Translations under genes and position numbers: made by a program
In this document: positions 9,798-21,506 of the stretch, piece after piece
How the letters are laid out: each line of letters opens with the position of its first letter
How positions within the stretch are numbered: position 1 is the first letter of the stretch
NCBI GenBank assembly: GCA_009731375.1
Contig: BJOX01000160.1
Location: 43,838-78,659 of the forward strand
Source: Paulinella micropora
Taxonomy: Eukaryota; Cercozoa; Imbricatea; Euglyphida
Reading direction: 5' to 3'
DNA length: 34,822 bases
Notes under the pieces: generated by a model
What the model was told of the DNA's origin: nothing
Database searches by the model: none
What the model saw: the letters and a program-made list of their open reading frames with translations, nothing else

Positions 9798-11950
9798 GCT
9801 GAATAGTTGTATTGTTGATGGAGGAACATGAAGAGAGAGACGAAAACGAAGAAGGAGAGATAGAAAAAGAAGAAGAAGAAACAGGTACCCAACAAAGGAG
9901 TAACAGGTGACACTTGCCCGTCCAAAACAGAGGCATGAGGCACTGAAGCTTCTTTGGAAAAGGCAGTACTAGCTGAACTGAAAGGGGCAGTAGAACAAGA
10001 CGGGCTGTGTCCCACAGACTGAACACGAAAAGACGAAGGAGCTGAGCAACTTGCTGACGAAGGGGACGATTGCTGGAAAAAAGTGGAACTGGTGGGACCG
10101 GTCATATTAGCAAGTGGCACCGAGGCCTGAGCATTTGAAGGCGAGGAGTCGAAGTAAGACTGATTGTTGCTGAAAGACAAATTTCCTGTCTTGGCAACCT
10201 TGACCTTGGTCACATGCTTGCGACCACCTGGATCCCAAGTTTTGCGATCTGTTTCAGAAAAGGAGAGAGCAGTGGAAGAGGAAGTCCCACCTAAGGAGAC
10301 CTCCGGCTGATGTAAGCCGACCCTGAGAGCTACTTGCCCCACTGCAGAGCTTTCACCCCCCTCACTTGTTTGCCTTGCGTTTTCCCCATTTGTCGTTGTC
10401 ACTGTCTGGGCAGTCCACTCGCTTGTGGTCTTTGTTTCAGGGCACACTGGACACTGGTGCAGGAAGCGACAATCTTCTTTTGTAGCTACAGTCGCGGTCG
10501 TCTGCCCAGTTGAAACACACCTTCTTGGACTTTTGAAACTGCTGTCTGGCTTGGCCAACCCCACGCGTGGTATTCGCGATACGCTGCTGCTTCAAGACAC
10601 CTTGGCCATACGATTGGTTGGAAGAATGGGAAGGGGGGGTAGATGCTCGAGCATGGCTGAGGCCAACACAAAGGCAAGTGTGCCTTTGTGCCACTGTCCT
10701 AACGAGCTTCGACCACGTGTTGCCTTATCCCATCTCATGGCTGACTGCAACGAATTTTTCCTCACAATGAGCTCAAGGAAGCGGTAGTGCTCCCACATGT
10801 CTTCAGAGTGCTGAGCGTGATGCTTACTGTAAAGGACGATGAGTCTGCGAAGCAAGTCTAGAAACTTCTCAATAGTAATGGTCTTGGGCTCCGACTCGTG
10901 AGGTTCACCAATAAGAGTCTTCTTTTTGGACGGTAGAAGCTCTTTGAGGTTGATGAACTCCTTCCCTAACTTTATCTTTTTACGTACGTCGAATTCTAAA
11001 TCTTCCGATCCCGGCAGACTCTGAAATTCTTGTGTCAACTTAGCATTCTCATCTCCTGAAACTGACGTTGAGAAGCCTAGTGCTGTGAGCAAGGAGGAGG
11101 ATTCAATACCTTTATCGTTGGCTGCCTCCTTGATCTTGCGTTCCAACTCTTCGTTCGTCTTTTGCAGCTCGGTCAGGACAGATGCATCAAAGTGGACGGT
11201 CTTGCCTTTGTTGCCGACTCGACGAGCAGTGGCTAGCTTCGTCTTGAGCTCCTCTTGCTTTCGCAGAGCCTCATCGATCCCATCTTAAAGCTCTTTCTCT
11301 TCCTTCGTTTGCTGCTTTTTGCTCGGAGGATTCCCTGGTTCCGGCACTAACTCGTCCCCTTCTTAGTTCTTCTGCTCTTCCTTCTCGATGAGCTCGGACT
11401 GTACAATGAAGGGCCATTCAATTGCTTTACTCACAATCTGGGATGCCATAGCCAAGGAGAAAACCGCCTTACTCGAATTCCCTTTGACCTCTTTGACTTC
11501 ATTGAAGTAATCGTTGTACAATTTCCCCAAACCATGAGCGTTGTACAAGTTCTCCAGATGAGTCGCGATTGCTTTGGTTTTCTGTTTGTTTGTTTTAGCT
11601 TCGTTGCCTCCATTCCTATTCCCCAGAATGCCATTCACGTCTCGGATTGACTTAATAAAATCGTCGCGTGAGACATTGATACTCAGCGGAATCTTTGTAA
11701 ACTTCAGCTCGACAACTTCGTCGGTATTCGAGTCCCAAATGATTTCCCCGCTGTATTTAGATACTTACATTTCTTAGAATCGTCTTCCAATCGAACCAAC
11801 CCGCGAGGGACTTGGACAGACCACTGATTGCCCTCGGTGTTGATGCGAATGGTAGCTTGCACATCCGTGAAACTCATAACGACCCCGGTTATTCGCACAG
11901 TTTCAGAATTTTTCCCAAATCTTTGAAATAAATCATTGTCTTAAACGTGG
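9794..11950 (-). pseudogene. Gag-like gene of the Ngaro-like element
   Basis: On the minus strand 11638-10592 is a single frame broken by two stops (about 11363 and 11285-11287). It encodes a coiled-coil-like charged segment, then KIKLGKEFINLKELLP and a helical core ending MRWDKATRGRSSLGQW. This fits the DIRS/Ngaro gag pattern. After a frame change, CFNWADDRDCSYK (near 10500-10540) runs into CRFLHQCPVC, read in the next frame. Together they form a CCCH/CxxC zinc finger split by a frameshift. A Ser/Thr-rich tail follows to 9794. The most 5' part (11898-11704) is in a different frame and is unassigned. Confidence 0.7.
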
Positions 11951-12030
11951 TAAGCTGCCAGGGTCGAAACAATTGAACCAACTTTGAGTTTCTTTACAAC
12001 AGCAGGCATTAAAGATGGCTTCTTCCCAAT

Positions 12031-12178
12031 TTTCCAACCTAGGCCTAACCAGACGCCGGATCAAACACGTGCAGGCTCCGCCGGCAGTGCCGACCGGACT
12101 ACCGTAAAAGCGAAAAGTCTCCTCGGAACTTTAACGGCGGTTAACTCCGGGCGAAGCCCAGAGCAAACCAGTTATTAA
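12031..12178 (-). repeat. Ngaro-like split direct repeat B, terminal copy
   Basis: Terminal B copy marking the 5' end of the element on the minus strand. Copia-like sequence begins immediately after it. Confidence 0.85.
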
Positions 12179-12182
12179 GAAG

Positions 12183-12419
12183 GGAGTTGTCAAGTTGTTC
12201 CGGGTATCGACGGAGGAAAACATCGCGGATTTATTTACCAAAATAAATTTCACGTACGAGAAATTCAATTACCTGGCTGACCACATCTCGGTGAAGTTGG
12301 TGAAAGAATTTCTTGCAAAGTTTGGTGTTAAAGTCGCGTTGCAAGTACCGGGTATTTCCCGCATAAATATTCATGCCATGATCATTTATAATTATATTCT
12401 CAGAAGCGGATTGTATTAA
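12183..12419 (+). pseudogene. Ty1/copia pol C-terminal (RNase H end) fragment
   Basis: The plus strand encodes FRVSTEENIADLFTK, the hallmark end of copia RNase H, followed by FTYEKFNYLADHISV and a stop. It starts right at the end of the Ngaro-like element and is oriented opposite to the copia fragment at 3977-5030. Everything upstream of RNase H is missing. Confidence 0.75.
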
Positions 12420-12589
12420 TTCTCGTATATTATATTTCTCGCATACTGTACATCGAGGGGAGTGATATAGGTGATTTGAGCGCGAGCGTGGTTCAACGCG
12501 CGCCCAGTGACGTCGTACCTCCTTATAGGAGAAGAGGCATGACATGCCTGGACTTTTACCTTTCTCTTCCCTCCCCCCCCCCCCCCCCC

Positions 12590-12599
12590 NNNNNNNNNN
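12590..12599. other. Assembly gap after a poly-C run
   Basis: Ten N preceded by about 18 C, so this is probably a homopolymer-caused gap. Confidence 0.9.
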
Positions 12600-12672
12600 T
12601 TACCATGTCGAGGGGGAGGATGAGAAGCGCCGCGGCGAAGGCTGATTCAGGCCCCGGAAACTTACTAAGTAT

Positions 12673-12712
12673 GTGCGTGTTCCCGTGCTGGCGTAAGCTC
12701 GGGAACACGCAC
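12673..12712. repeat. Perfect 13-bp stem hairpin
   Basis: GTGCGTGTTCCCG (12673-12685) and CGGGAACACGCAC (12700-12712) are exact reverse complements around a 14-nt loop. It lies about 250 bp behind the copia tail; function unknown. Confidence 0.8.
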
Positions 12713-13405
12713 TACCTTATACATTGGTATTGCTTAAATGCTATAAACCTTTTGTAATCACACTATATACATAAAAACCGATAAGAGGCCAACTTGGGGG
12801 TGGACTGTGGTAGACGAAGGGCGATTGATCAGACTATATGTCTTGATAGGCCCCGGGCATCTACCCGACCCCCAGATCCGCTGATAATGAAAGGTATTTG
12901 TATTTGTGATATATATTATATTACTTTTGTTACTTATATATATACCCCCTTACGGCAAGCGCTTCCAAATTTTAGTTTTCATATTATGATCATACGTGAA
13001 TACATATTATATATACACATATATATTTTTCATATATTTATCACATATTTATGTTATTCCCCTTTCTTTTGAAGTTATTATTATATCTCTGTATTCTTAT
13101 ATGATCCATATGTATGTAATTTTCACATATTTCTCTTACTCATTTGCGCGATAGAGAGAGTAGGGAGTTAATCCTCTTCTCGTTGGGTAGGCCCGAATAT
13201 ACCACAGGCCCGGTGCCCTGTACGTACTCTAGTCGATACGTACTCGCTGTGGATAGGAGGGTAGCCAACCCAACATTACTTCTCGGAGAGAGTGAGGGTA
13301 AGAGAATATGTTTTGAGTTTGTGTTTTCTAATGTTTCACAAATAGTAATAGGAGACGTAACTTAATTAGGAACGGCAGTAACTTAATATTAATTTACTTT
13401 GTTCC
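12713..13405. other. Noncoding, AT-rich, probably copia 3' flank
   Basis: No gene recognised. Contains TATATA-rich stretches (12900-13130). Confidence 0.4.
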
Positions 13406-13430
13406 AGGGGGAGTGTTGAAACTAATAATT
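13406..13430 (+). promoter_or_regulatory. Candidate copia polypurine tract and LTR start
   Basis: AGGGGGAG is followed at 13414 by TGTTGAAACT, the usual look of a copia polypurine tract and the TG start of a 3' LTR. I could not find the matching LTR end or a second LTR copy. A weaker alternative is CGAGGGGAG/TGATATAG at 12454-12470. Confidence 0.4.
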
Positions 13431-13689
13431 AATTAATAGTTATGGACCGGCCGTATCGGAGTAACGGTGTCGTTAGAGCCATTACTTATGATCCGGCCAG
13501 TCAAGTTACGTGGCGCGTCTGTTGGCGCCTTTTCTCATTAAAGTTGTTGTAGTATGTTGAGAGTGTAGTTGCTATCATAGATTGCTTTATTAATAACAGT
13601 AGTCTAACATAATCATAATAATGAAAATAGGCGGCCGGCGACTGCATTAAATTTATTAACTTGGTAATATTCAAAAAAAAAATTACGTG

Positions 13690-13950
13690 TATACTTGAAA
13701 CGTTCAATCAGTATTAAAAAGTTCGACATACCTGTATTAAAAAAAAAAAAAAAAAAAAAAAGTGAAAAAAATTACGTGGTAGTATAAAAAGTTCGACGTG
13801 TATAAAAAGTTCTATCTGTATAAAAAATTTCGATCTTGTATAAAACAGTTCGATCTGTATAAAACATTTCAACATGTCACGATACTTGAAAACAGTTCGA
13901 CGTCGAACGATTTAGTACACGTTGGACTGTTTAATACATGTTGAATTTTT
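13690..13950. repeat. GTATAAAA-GTTCGA short repeats folding about a palindrome
   Basis: About six degenerate units of roughly 20 nt (GTATAAAA + AGTTCGA-like) run from 13700 to 13880. A perfect palindrome GTTCGACGTCGAAC sits at 13895-13908, and similar units in the opposite orientation follow to about 13950. A 22-nt poly-A lies at 13739-13761. Confidence 0.6.
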
Positions 13951-15040
13951 TTTTATTTATAATTTTTTTATAATTTTGAATTTTTTTTTATTTTCAACTT
14001 TTTAATTTTCAATTTTTTTTTATTTGTAACTTTTTCAAAAGAAAAAATTAAGCATAATTTGAATGTCGCCAGTAATATTTATGTGCATATTATCATATAT
14101 GATTATAATACTATAGCAAGTACTTATTGATACTTCAAGTTCAGTCATAAACATATTGCGGTATTTAATTTAATGTCATATTAATAACTTGATATTAATA
14201 TCAAGTTGACAAAAATTTAATTGAATATTATTTAATACTAATAATTTCATTCAGTTTTACCCGGCTTGAGTTATTAATATCATGAAGTTTTGAATCATGA
14301 GTCTTTTTAATTCAGCCTCCTGTTTTATTACAATATTTGTAATATTTATTAATATAAATCATAGTATTATTAATATATGAATTTTTATTCTTTTACCAAA
14401 ATCTAGATTCCAATCAAGAACAGATTTCTCAAACAAAATCCAGATTCCAACCAAAATCTGAAAAATAGTTTTTTTCCCACTTGAACGTCGTCAACAAATA
14501 TGCAGACCGACAAACACTGTTGAACTGAGTTAAGTGTGAAACACCGATAAGAACATAATCACACCATATTAGACAAACAAACGGAAACAACCACATCAAA
14601 ACAAGCCTATCGCTCGCGCCATCATGCCAATCACTCACGCAATCAACAAGTTTGAAAAATCTAAGAGTCAGCCACTATCACCCTGATTGTGAAGGTTTTG
14701 TTAGTAATTGAATAACGATTTTTGACATGATTAGCTTCAACCGGACTCGTCTCGATAATATTTATTAATGCAACTATCAAAATCCACAAATATGGATTCA
14801 AAACTCGAAAAGTACCGCCGATCCACATTTGTGGACCTTGATCCACATATGTGGAAGCCAGAGTAAGGGTTACAGTATTGTATTACAGTCATTAAATATT
14901 GTATCACATGAATATCTATTGGCGAAACTAAAACCACATTTATCTCCGGACGCATGGCGCGGCCTCACCTGACGCTGTAGCCCACTGTTAAGTACCCTCG
15001 GACGCCGAAATCGAGGGCACATCAACGATTATGGTAACCT
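13951..15040. other. AT-rich noncoding DNA with palindromes
   Basis: No gene is supported. Contains a perfect 22-bp palindrome (14186-14207) and two TCCACAT(T/A)TGTGGA palindromes (14822-14835 and 14842-14855), with a related one at 14782-14797. Confidence 0.5.
14186..14207. repeat. Perfect 22-bp palindrome
   Basis: AACTTGATATTAATATCAAG plus TT reads identically on both strands. No gene is adjacent. Confidence 0.8.
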
Positions 15041-16002
15041 CTATGTCGCGCCCGAGGAAAGCTCTGTATTGATTTTGTCCAGTACAACATACCGAAAAGT
15101 CAGGTTGATTCTCCCTTTCTGCAATGAGTTTGCAGCTCCTATTGCACATCCTGGGGGCGCCATCTTTCTCACCGAATGTGCGAAGTGTTTTTGAGTCTGA
15201 CCCCTCATCACAAGCAAAGATCCATGCTCCAGCGCGAAGACCACCCAATGATTGACATCAGCATTTTGGCGCAAAGCAAAAAATCTAAAGATAAAAAACA
15301 ATACCAATAATACTTTATACTACCTGACAACACTAGACCTAGCTTCGCCCAAAGATACAGATGCAATTACAGGCTCCGATCCATAGAGTTGTACATCCTG
15401 TTGCACCAGGTATCATGCATAGACAGTGCGGATGCTCATTGACCTCATCGGTATGCCAGGAAACGTGATCTTTTGTACTCCTGTACCTAGAATCACTTGT
15501 TTGAAACCAACCGCTTGGGCCTCTGCACTTACAAGTTCAGGTGAACTGAGTTGAAAGGAGTTCCTACTTTTTTCTCCGCAAGATCTAAAAGCTACATGCA
15601 ACGCCTACCATTTATCTGAGCTTTAAGTTTGAAATAAGTTGGGACCGTGCTCACAATAGGTGTGAAGGAAGTGGGAATAAGAGGCTCTGTAAGTCCTGGA
15701 TACCTAATTGGGACGCAACATGAATTGCACTGCAAAACACAAAAACGCACGTGTAAACAAAGCGGGAATCTGCAGGGTCCGACGCCTGGTAGGCTATGAG
15801 CCTGGGCTGTGTGACGATGGCTTCTTCACTAGCACTTGCAAGCCCAACCACTGCGTCTAGGTGCTGTGACCAGGAGGCCTACAGAGGTCTAATCGTCAGG
15901 GTTGCGCGGAATTGTGTATCCTACCTCAGAAAGCATACCCTCAAAGAACTGGGAGGCTGCTAGCGGCGGAATCACATTCGGAATGAAATCTACGTAGCAG
16001 CC
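15041..16002 (-). CDS. alkB: AlkB-family 2-oxoglutarate/Fe(II) dioxygenase, seven exons seen
   Basis: Host DNA/RNA dealkylation-repair enzyme. Exons on the minus strand are 16002-15925, 15863-15751, 15703-15646, 15591-15533, 15486-15444, 15397-15339 and 15284-15041 (stop). All six introns are GT-AG, 46-61 nt, and joining them keeps the frame throughout, giving about 217 residues, close to bacterial AlkB. Landmarks in order are QPRLIAYQ (exon 2), the FNSV.LNLY block across exons 4-5, and WHTDE with the HxD iron ligands (His 15455-15453, Asp 15449-15447). IASVSLGEAR, HGSLLVMRGQTQ, HFAHSV (third iron His at 15178-15176) and RINLTFR, the 2-oxoglutarate-binding Arg box, follow. The first exon lacks an ATG and has an upstream in-frame stop, so a further 5' exon exists; ATG 16067 with a short intron is one candidate. 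The ALKBH subtype is not determinable by eye. Confidence 0.85.
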
Positions 16003-16067
16003 CTTCAAAAGAGTTAGAATTTATGCTGTACATATTTTACATTTTCACAAAACCTGTCCCAGGTCAT

Positions 16068-17030
16068 TTTTGCCAGCAACGCCCCAAGTAATGCGAGGGA
16101 GAGGTTGGACTGAGCTCTATCACGTATAACGGTGAGCACGATGGGTACACTCGGCAGTGAGCAAGGGTGATAACGTGTACTTGATCCGCTAAGGCGTCGC
16201 AGCTCCCACAGCGCAAGGCCGGCGTGGCTGTACACATACTTCATCACTCATACTGAATGCCACACGAAGCAGTAGCGAGGGAGCTGAGACAAGCGCAGAA
16301 GGCAAATACGTGCAATGCGCGTAGACATCACCTGCATCAAGATAAAAACCGTTGTTCTTGCAGCTTGGGCACTGCAAGGGAAACAGCAAGTAGGTGTGCC
16401 AACAGCAAGTCTAGGCATACTGTTTTCTTCAGCTCTTCCAACGTCTCTATGGGTTGCGTGGTCGCGCAAGACACGCCACCGAAAAGCCTAATGAACAAAG
16501 GTAAGACATCTCATGCATAACCTAAGAAACACATTTTAAAAAAGCAAACCAGACTGACATAAATGTATTAAGACTAGGTAGAACACTCGATATATACCAA
16601 GGGTGGAAAGGAGAAGAGGAACAAGCAAGGGACCGGAATGGAGGGCTGCTGCAGCTACTGCCAAGACTTGCAGCGAGAACACCGCAGGCACACAGCCTCT
16701 CAAGACTCGGTGCGCACCTGCTGAAGCTATGAGAAAGCTGTGGGGGCTTGAAGGGACGTCGCAGGATGGCGCGGATCCACATGCAGAAGCTAACAAAAAA
16801 TGCATCACAACAGAAATAAAAGAAAATTTAAAAAACTGAATTTGAAAATAGTATGGGGCGTGTATGTGTGAAAGTGGGGAGGGGAGGGGGGGTCATTAGT
16901 CAACAAGCTATACTGGTTTGAAGGGATCCTCCATCAAAGGACCCTTGCATACTTGTCATAATCAACATCACCAGACTTGAGAGAAGATGAATGCAGGTGA
17001 TTCTGCAAGTAAAGGTGGCTTTCCTGTTTC
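16068..17030. other. Unassigned DNA upstream of the AlkB gene
   Basis: Likely includes the promoter and perhaps 5' exons of the AlkB gene. Several short frames exist on both strands but none has a recognisable domain. Confidence 0.3.
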
Positions 17031-17036
17031 TGTTTC

Positions 17037-17282
17037 TTCTGTTTTTTCTTCTTCTTCCTCCTTCCTCCCTCCCTCCCTTGCTCCCCTCCTTCTTTCTTCT
17101 TCCTGCTTCCTGCTTCCTTCTTCTTCTTCTTCTTCTTCTTCTTGTTTCTTGCTGCTTGCTGCTTCCTCCTCCTCCTTCTCCTCCTCCTCCTCCTCCTCCT
17201 TCTTCTTCTTCTTCTTCTTCTTCTTCTTGCCTGCTCCCTCCCTTTCTTCCTTCTTTTCTTTCTTTCTTTCTTCCTTCCTTCA
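17037..17282. repeat. TTC/TCC polypyrimidine tract
   Basis: About 245 bp of nearly pure pyrimidine on the plus strand with TTC, TCC and TTTC sub-repeats, ending in TTTCTTTC. It could adopt triplex (H-DNA) structure. Frames through it are low-complexity artefacts. Confidence 0.9.
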
Positions 17283-17604
17283 TTAATGAAAATACATTCT
17301 ATAATGATGTAGGTGAACTTGCTGTATTTACCACGTCCGAGACATCGGCTGGTCTAGATTATTGTTTATTGCCACATTTTTGTGAGAGCACGATGGTAAC
17401 GTTGCAAATTAGTTACATGCTGTGGGCATTTTCAATGTTGAGGGTCTGAGGCATATTTTATGTATGAAATATTTTCAAACTGAGAGACAGTTTGGTGAAA
17501 AACGATCACGATGCTTGTAACGAAAGAAAGGTAAAGTATTTTGAAATTGAAAGAAGGAACAAAGGGCAGGAGAAAAGAACGAACGAAAAACAAGTTTTGA
17601 CATT

Positions 17605-17615
17605 GAGAGAGAGAG

Positions 17616-17662
<47 letters not shown>

Positions 17663-17676
17663 AAGAGATAGAGATC

Positions 17677-17708
<32 letters not shown>

Positions 17709-17732
17709 AGAGAGAGAGAGAGAGAAAGGGGG
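17605..17732. repeat. (GA)n/(GATA)n microsatellite
   Basis: GA repeats interrupted by five or so GATA units (about 17620-17645) and a G9 run. Confidence 0.9.
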
Positions 17733-17939
17733 GTTAAGCCCAAGGCCACAGAGGGCTGACTACAGGCCACAGGCCAGTGACCAAACAATAACAGCAACAG
17801 CAACAACAGAAATAACAAAAAATAAATGTATGTATGTACAACAAAACGTTGGACTGGGCACTACTCCAGCGCCCCACATACATAACTTTCATGACCATGC
17901 ACAGTTCAATGAAGTTGGGCTGGGCAACATGGATGATGA

Positions 17940-18060
17940 ACCGAAGCAACCAACCAAACCAACCACACCAGAAAGGCAAACCAACCCAACCAAACAAACC
18001 AAACCAACCGAACCAACCGAACCAACCAGTTTGGGCAAACCAACCAATCCACACACAACA
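17940..18060. repeat. (ACCAA)n-like minisatellite
   Basis: Repeated ACCAA/ACCAAC/AACCA units, followed by AACAACAAG units to about 18100. No convincing gene. Confidence 0.8.
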
Positions 18061-18099
18061 ACGACAACATGACAACAAGAACAACAAGAACAACAACAA

Positions 18100-18620
18100 C
18101 ACAAAAAGCATAATCACAATAAGGAAGGTATAGGTATTATGCATTCTTTAGAAATGTAGTTTTTGTGTATGTATGTTTTTGTGCAAGTAGGTTTTCATAA
18201 ATACGATGTATGCATGTGAATGATTGTTATGTGTGTATGTACACTATTCAAAGAGGAATCCCTTCGGTGCACAGCAAAAACATATGCAAACAAATGCAAG
18301 ATGTTACTGTAGTAGAATATGTAAAATCTTTTGTGAAAGATCATGCAGAGCAGGAGATGGTAGGATTGGCAAAGTAAAAAGAAGCCTGACAAGGGCTAGG
18401 CGGGATAACTGATGTTTTTCGCCCACCCCAGTCTGCCCAAATACGCAGCACATGAAGAGTTAACGAAAGAAAGGTGAGAAAGGGAACACGGGAAGCCCGG
18501 CTGGCAGATCGGGGATCAAAGGTAGGCGATTTTGGGGTTCAGTCACTGAAAATCTATACTTTTCCCCTACTTACTACATAAGAAGAGAAGACTGCCGTGA
18601 GCGGTTGGGTATGTATCCGA
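18100..18620. other. Noncoding, nothing recognised
   Basis: No gene, RNA or element signature seen. Confidence 0.4.
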
Positions 18621-18877
18621 GAGCGGGGCCGTGAGCACTGGCTATATATCACATTTGCCGGCCTGGAGCGCTTAGCCCGGGCTTGGGGACTTGGGTGAAA
18701 AACTAGCACCTGGCCCCACTAACTAGGATTTCCGCATTTTCTAAGTACTGAAAGGCTACAGCGTGCTGCTTTATACACGGCCAAGAGCGGGGCCGTGATC
18801 CCTGGCTATATATCACATTTCCCGGTCAGGAGCGCTTGGCCCGGGCTTGGGGACTTGGGTGAAAATCTGGCACCTGC
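18621..18877. repeat. Two 93-bp direct repeats, 164-bp period
   Basis: 18621-18713 and 18785-18877 share GAGCGGGGCCGTGA, GGCTATATATCACATTT and GCCCGGGCTTGGGGACTTGG with few changes. They are separated by 71 bp of unrelated sequence. Confidence 0.85.
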
Positions 18878-19280
18878 CTTAAATATTTTCATTTTTATCC
18901 TACGCTTGATTTGGGAACGGAAGGCAGGTTGGCCGTGGCGGTGCTACGTTTGGATACACCGCAGACCCAGCCTCCATGTTACCCTACCTCTTGAGGACGG
19001 GTACAGGAAAGGAAGTTAGAATTTTTATGTTGCAGCCAGGCAGAAATGCCTACTTGGACCACCTTATTGCTTAGCGATAATAAGCCCAAAGGCCAAGGCC
19101 GTTCTGTGCACGGCCCCACAGCACCACACTTGTATCATTACCCAAGCAACTCATGATCCACCCTGCCCAATCGCCCCCAATTGCGAAGGCCAAAACACTT
19201 GGATTGTACGTATATGACTGTGGTAAAAATACATACTTTGACCTACTTCTTATGAGGAGATTGAGCGTAGATAAGAAGGC

Positions 19281-19500
19281 CGTGCTTTTTTCTGTCTCAC
19301 AATACTGCACTCCTTCTATATCGCTACTAACCCGCACCCTACTCTGTCACCTTGCGACTGCTTGGACGCATGGCGTTTGCCTATACATGAGAATATATAG
19401 GCCAACTCCAGTTGCCTTAGCAATCGCGAGGTGACAGGGTAGGGTGCGGGTTAGTAATGATTAAGAAGGAGTGCAGTATTGTGAGACAGAAAAAAGCACG
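19281..19500. repeat. 75-bp inverted repeat with 70-bp loop (foldback)
   Basis: Arm 19281-19356 starts CGTGCTTTTTTCTGTCTCAC. Its near-perfect reverse complement lies at 19426-19500. Shared blocks include AATACTGCACTCCTTCT and CTAACCCGCACCCTAC. It looks like a foldback or MITE-type element; no transposase seen. Confidence 0.85.
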
Positions 19501-20360
19501 ACCATATCCTTGGCACTGATTGCCCATAAGCAGGAAGATGGACCAAGTATACATTTTCACTCAGTCATATGCATGTGCACAGGAACATATGTTTGTTGTT
19601 GCTTGTCTGTGATGGATGCTATTGGACGAGCACTACTTACGTTCAGTGAAGACTCTGATTTGCAATAAGCCCGATGCTTTTGCAACTCAGGCCCTGCAAT
19701 ACGATTGAACAAGCGCACAGACACAAACACATACACAAATACGTCGTACACACAAGAATGTCAAACATACATACATTACACGACTAACATGACTAACATG
19801 ACATACATGACATGGACATGCAAAAAATCCATAACAGAGAGGGCAAGGTGGTAATACGTACACCAACCCCCGTCTTGCCAACTTTCCCAAGAAAGCAACA
19901 CCCCCCCCNNNNNNNNNNNNNNNNNNNNNNNNNNNNNNNNNNNNNNNNNNNNNNNNNNNNNNNNNNNNNNNNNNNNNNNNNNNNNNNNNNNNNNNNNNNN
20001 NNNNNNNNNNNNNNNNNNNNNNNNNNNNNNNNNNNNNNNNNAAAAAAAAGATATCGTTCTCTGCGTAAATTTCTTCACGTAAAAAGGCAATACATGTATA
20101 TTGGATCGTGACGGATTTCCGCTTGACAGGTGGAAATGCGATAGGCCGCCGGGCCGGCACCCAATTAGTCCTCAATTTTTTGTAACGGCTCGATTATGCG
20201 AAAAAAATTAGCTCGCACAGAATATCAGGAAGTTGGGAAAGTTGGGAAAGTGGGAAAGTTGGGAAAGTTGGGATCGTTCGGAAAGTTGGAAAAGTTGGAA
20301 AATTAGGAAACTTAAAAATATGTAGGAAAACGTCTCGGTAACAGAGAAAAAACCTTGAAG
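19501..20360. other. Noncoding DNA with a 133-N gap
   Basis: The gap at 19909-20041 follows a poly-C run and precedes poly-A. A GTTGGGAAA-type short repeat sits at 20230-20300. No gene recognised. Confidence 0.5.
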
Positions 20361-20373
20361 CTTGGCAAAAGTA

Positions 20374-21506
<1,133 letters not shown>

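Larger units (their letters stand above)
5031..12178 (-). mobile_element. Ngaro-like tyrosine-recombinase retrotransposon with split direct repeats
   Basis: About 7.15 kb. Repeat A occurs at 5031-5258 and 5858-6073. Repeat B occurs at 5704-5857 and 12031-12178. Reading the minus strand gives B, then genes, then A immediately followed by B, a spacer, and A. This is the split direct repeat layout of Ngaro/PAT-type elements. The internal genes follow the family order: gag with a CCCH-type finger, reverse transcriptase, RNase H, tyrosine recombinase. I see no room for the DNA methyltransferase of DIRS1-type elements. Multiple frameshifts, stops and changed catalytic residues show this copy is dead. 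Both A and B edges carry TTAA. Confidence 0.85.

Noticed and set aside
9552-9806. Poly-Val frame on the plus strand
   Set aside because: Antisense reading of the TTG microsatellite within the Ngaro-like gag.
12454-12470. Second candidate copia polypurine tract and LTR start
   Set aside because: GAGGGGAG/TGATATAG is less typical than the site at 13406-13430, and no matching LTR could be traced from it.
16014-16247. 77-codon minus-strand frame directly upstream of the AlkB exons
   Set aside because: It could supply a 5' exon, but no family signature is visible and the phase fits only with a 38-nt intron, so it is mentioned only as a candidate.
16900-17449. Arg/Lys/Glu-rich and Ser/Leu/Phe-rich frames
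   Set aside because: Both strands of a polypyrimidine tract are open; low complexity only.
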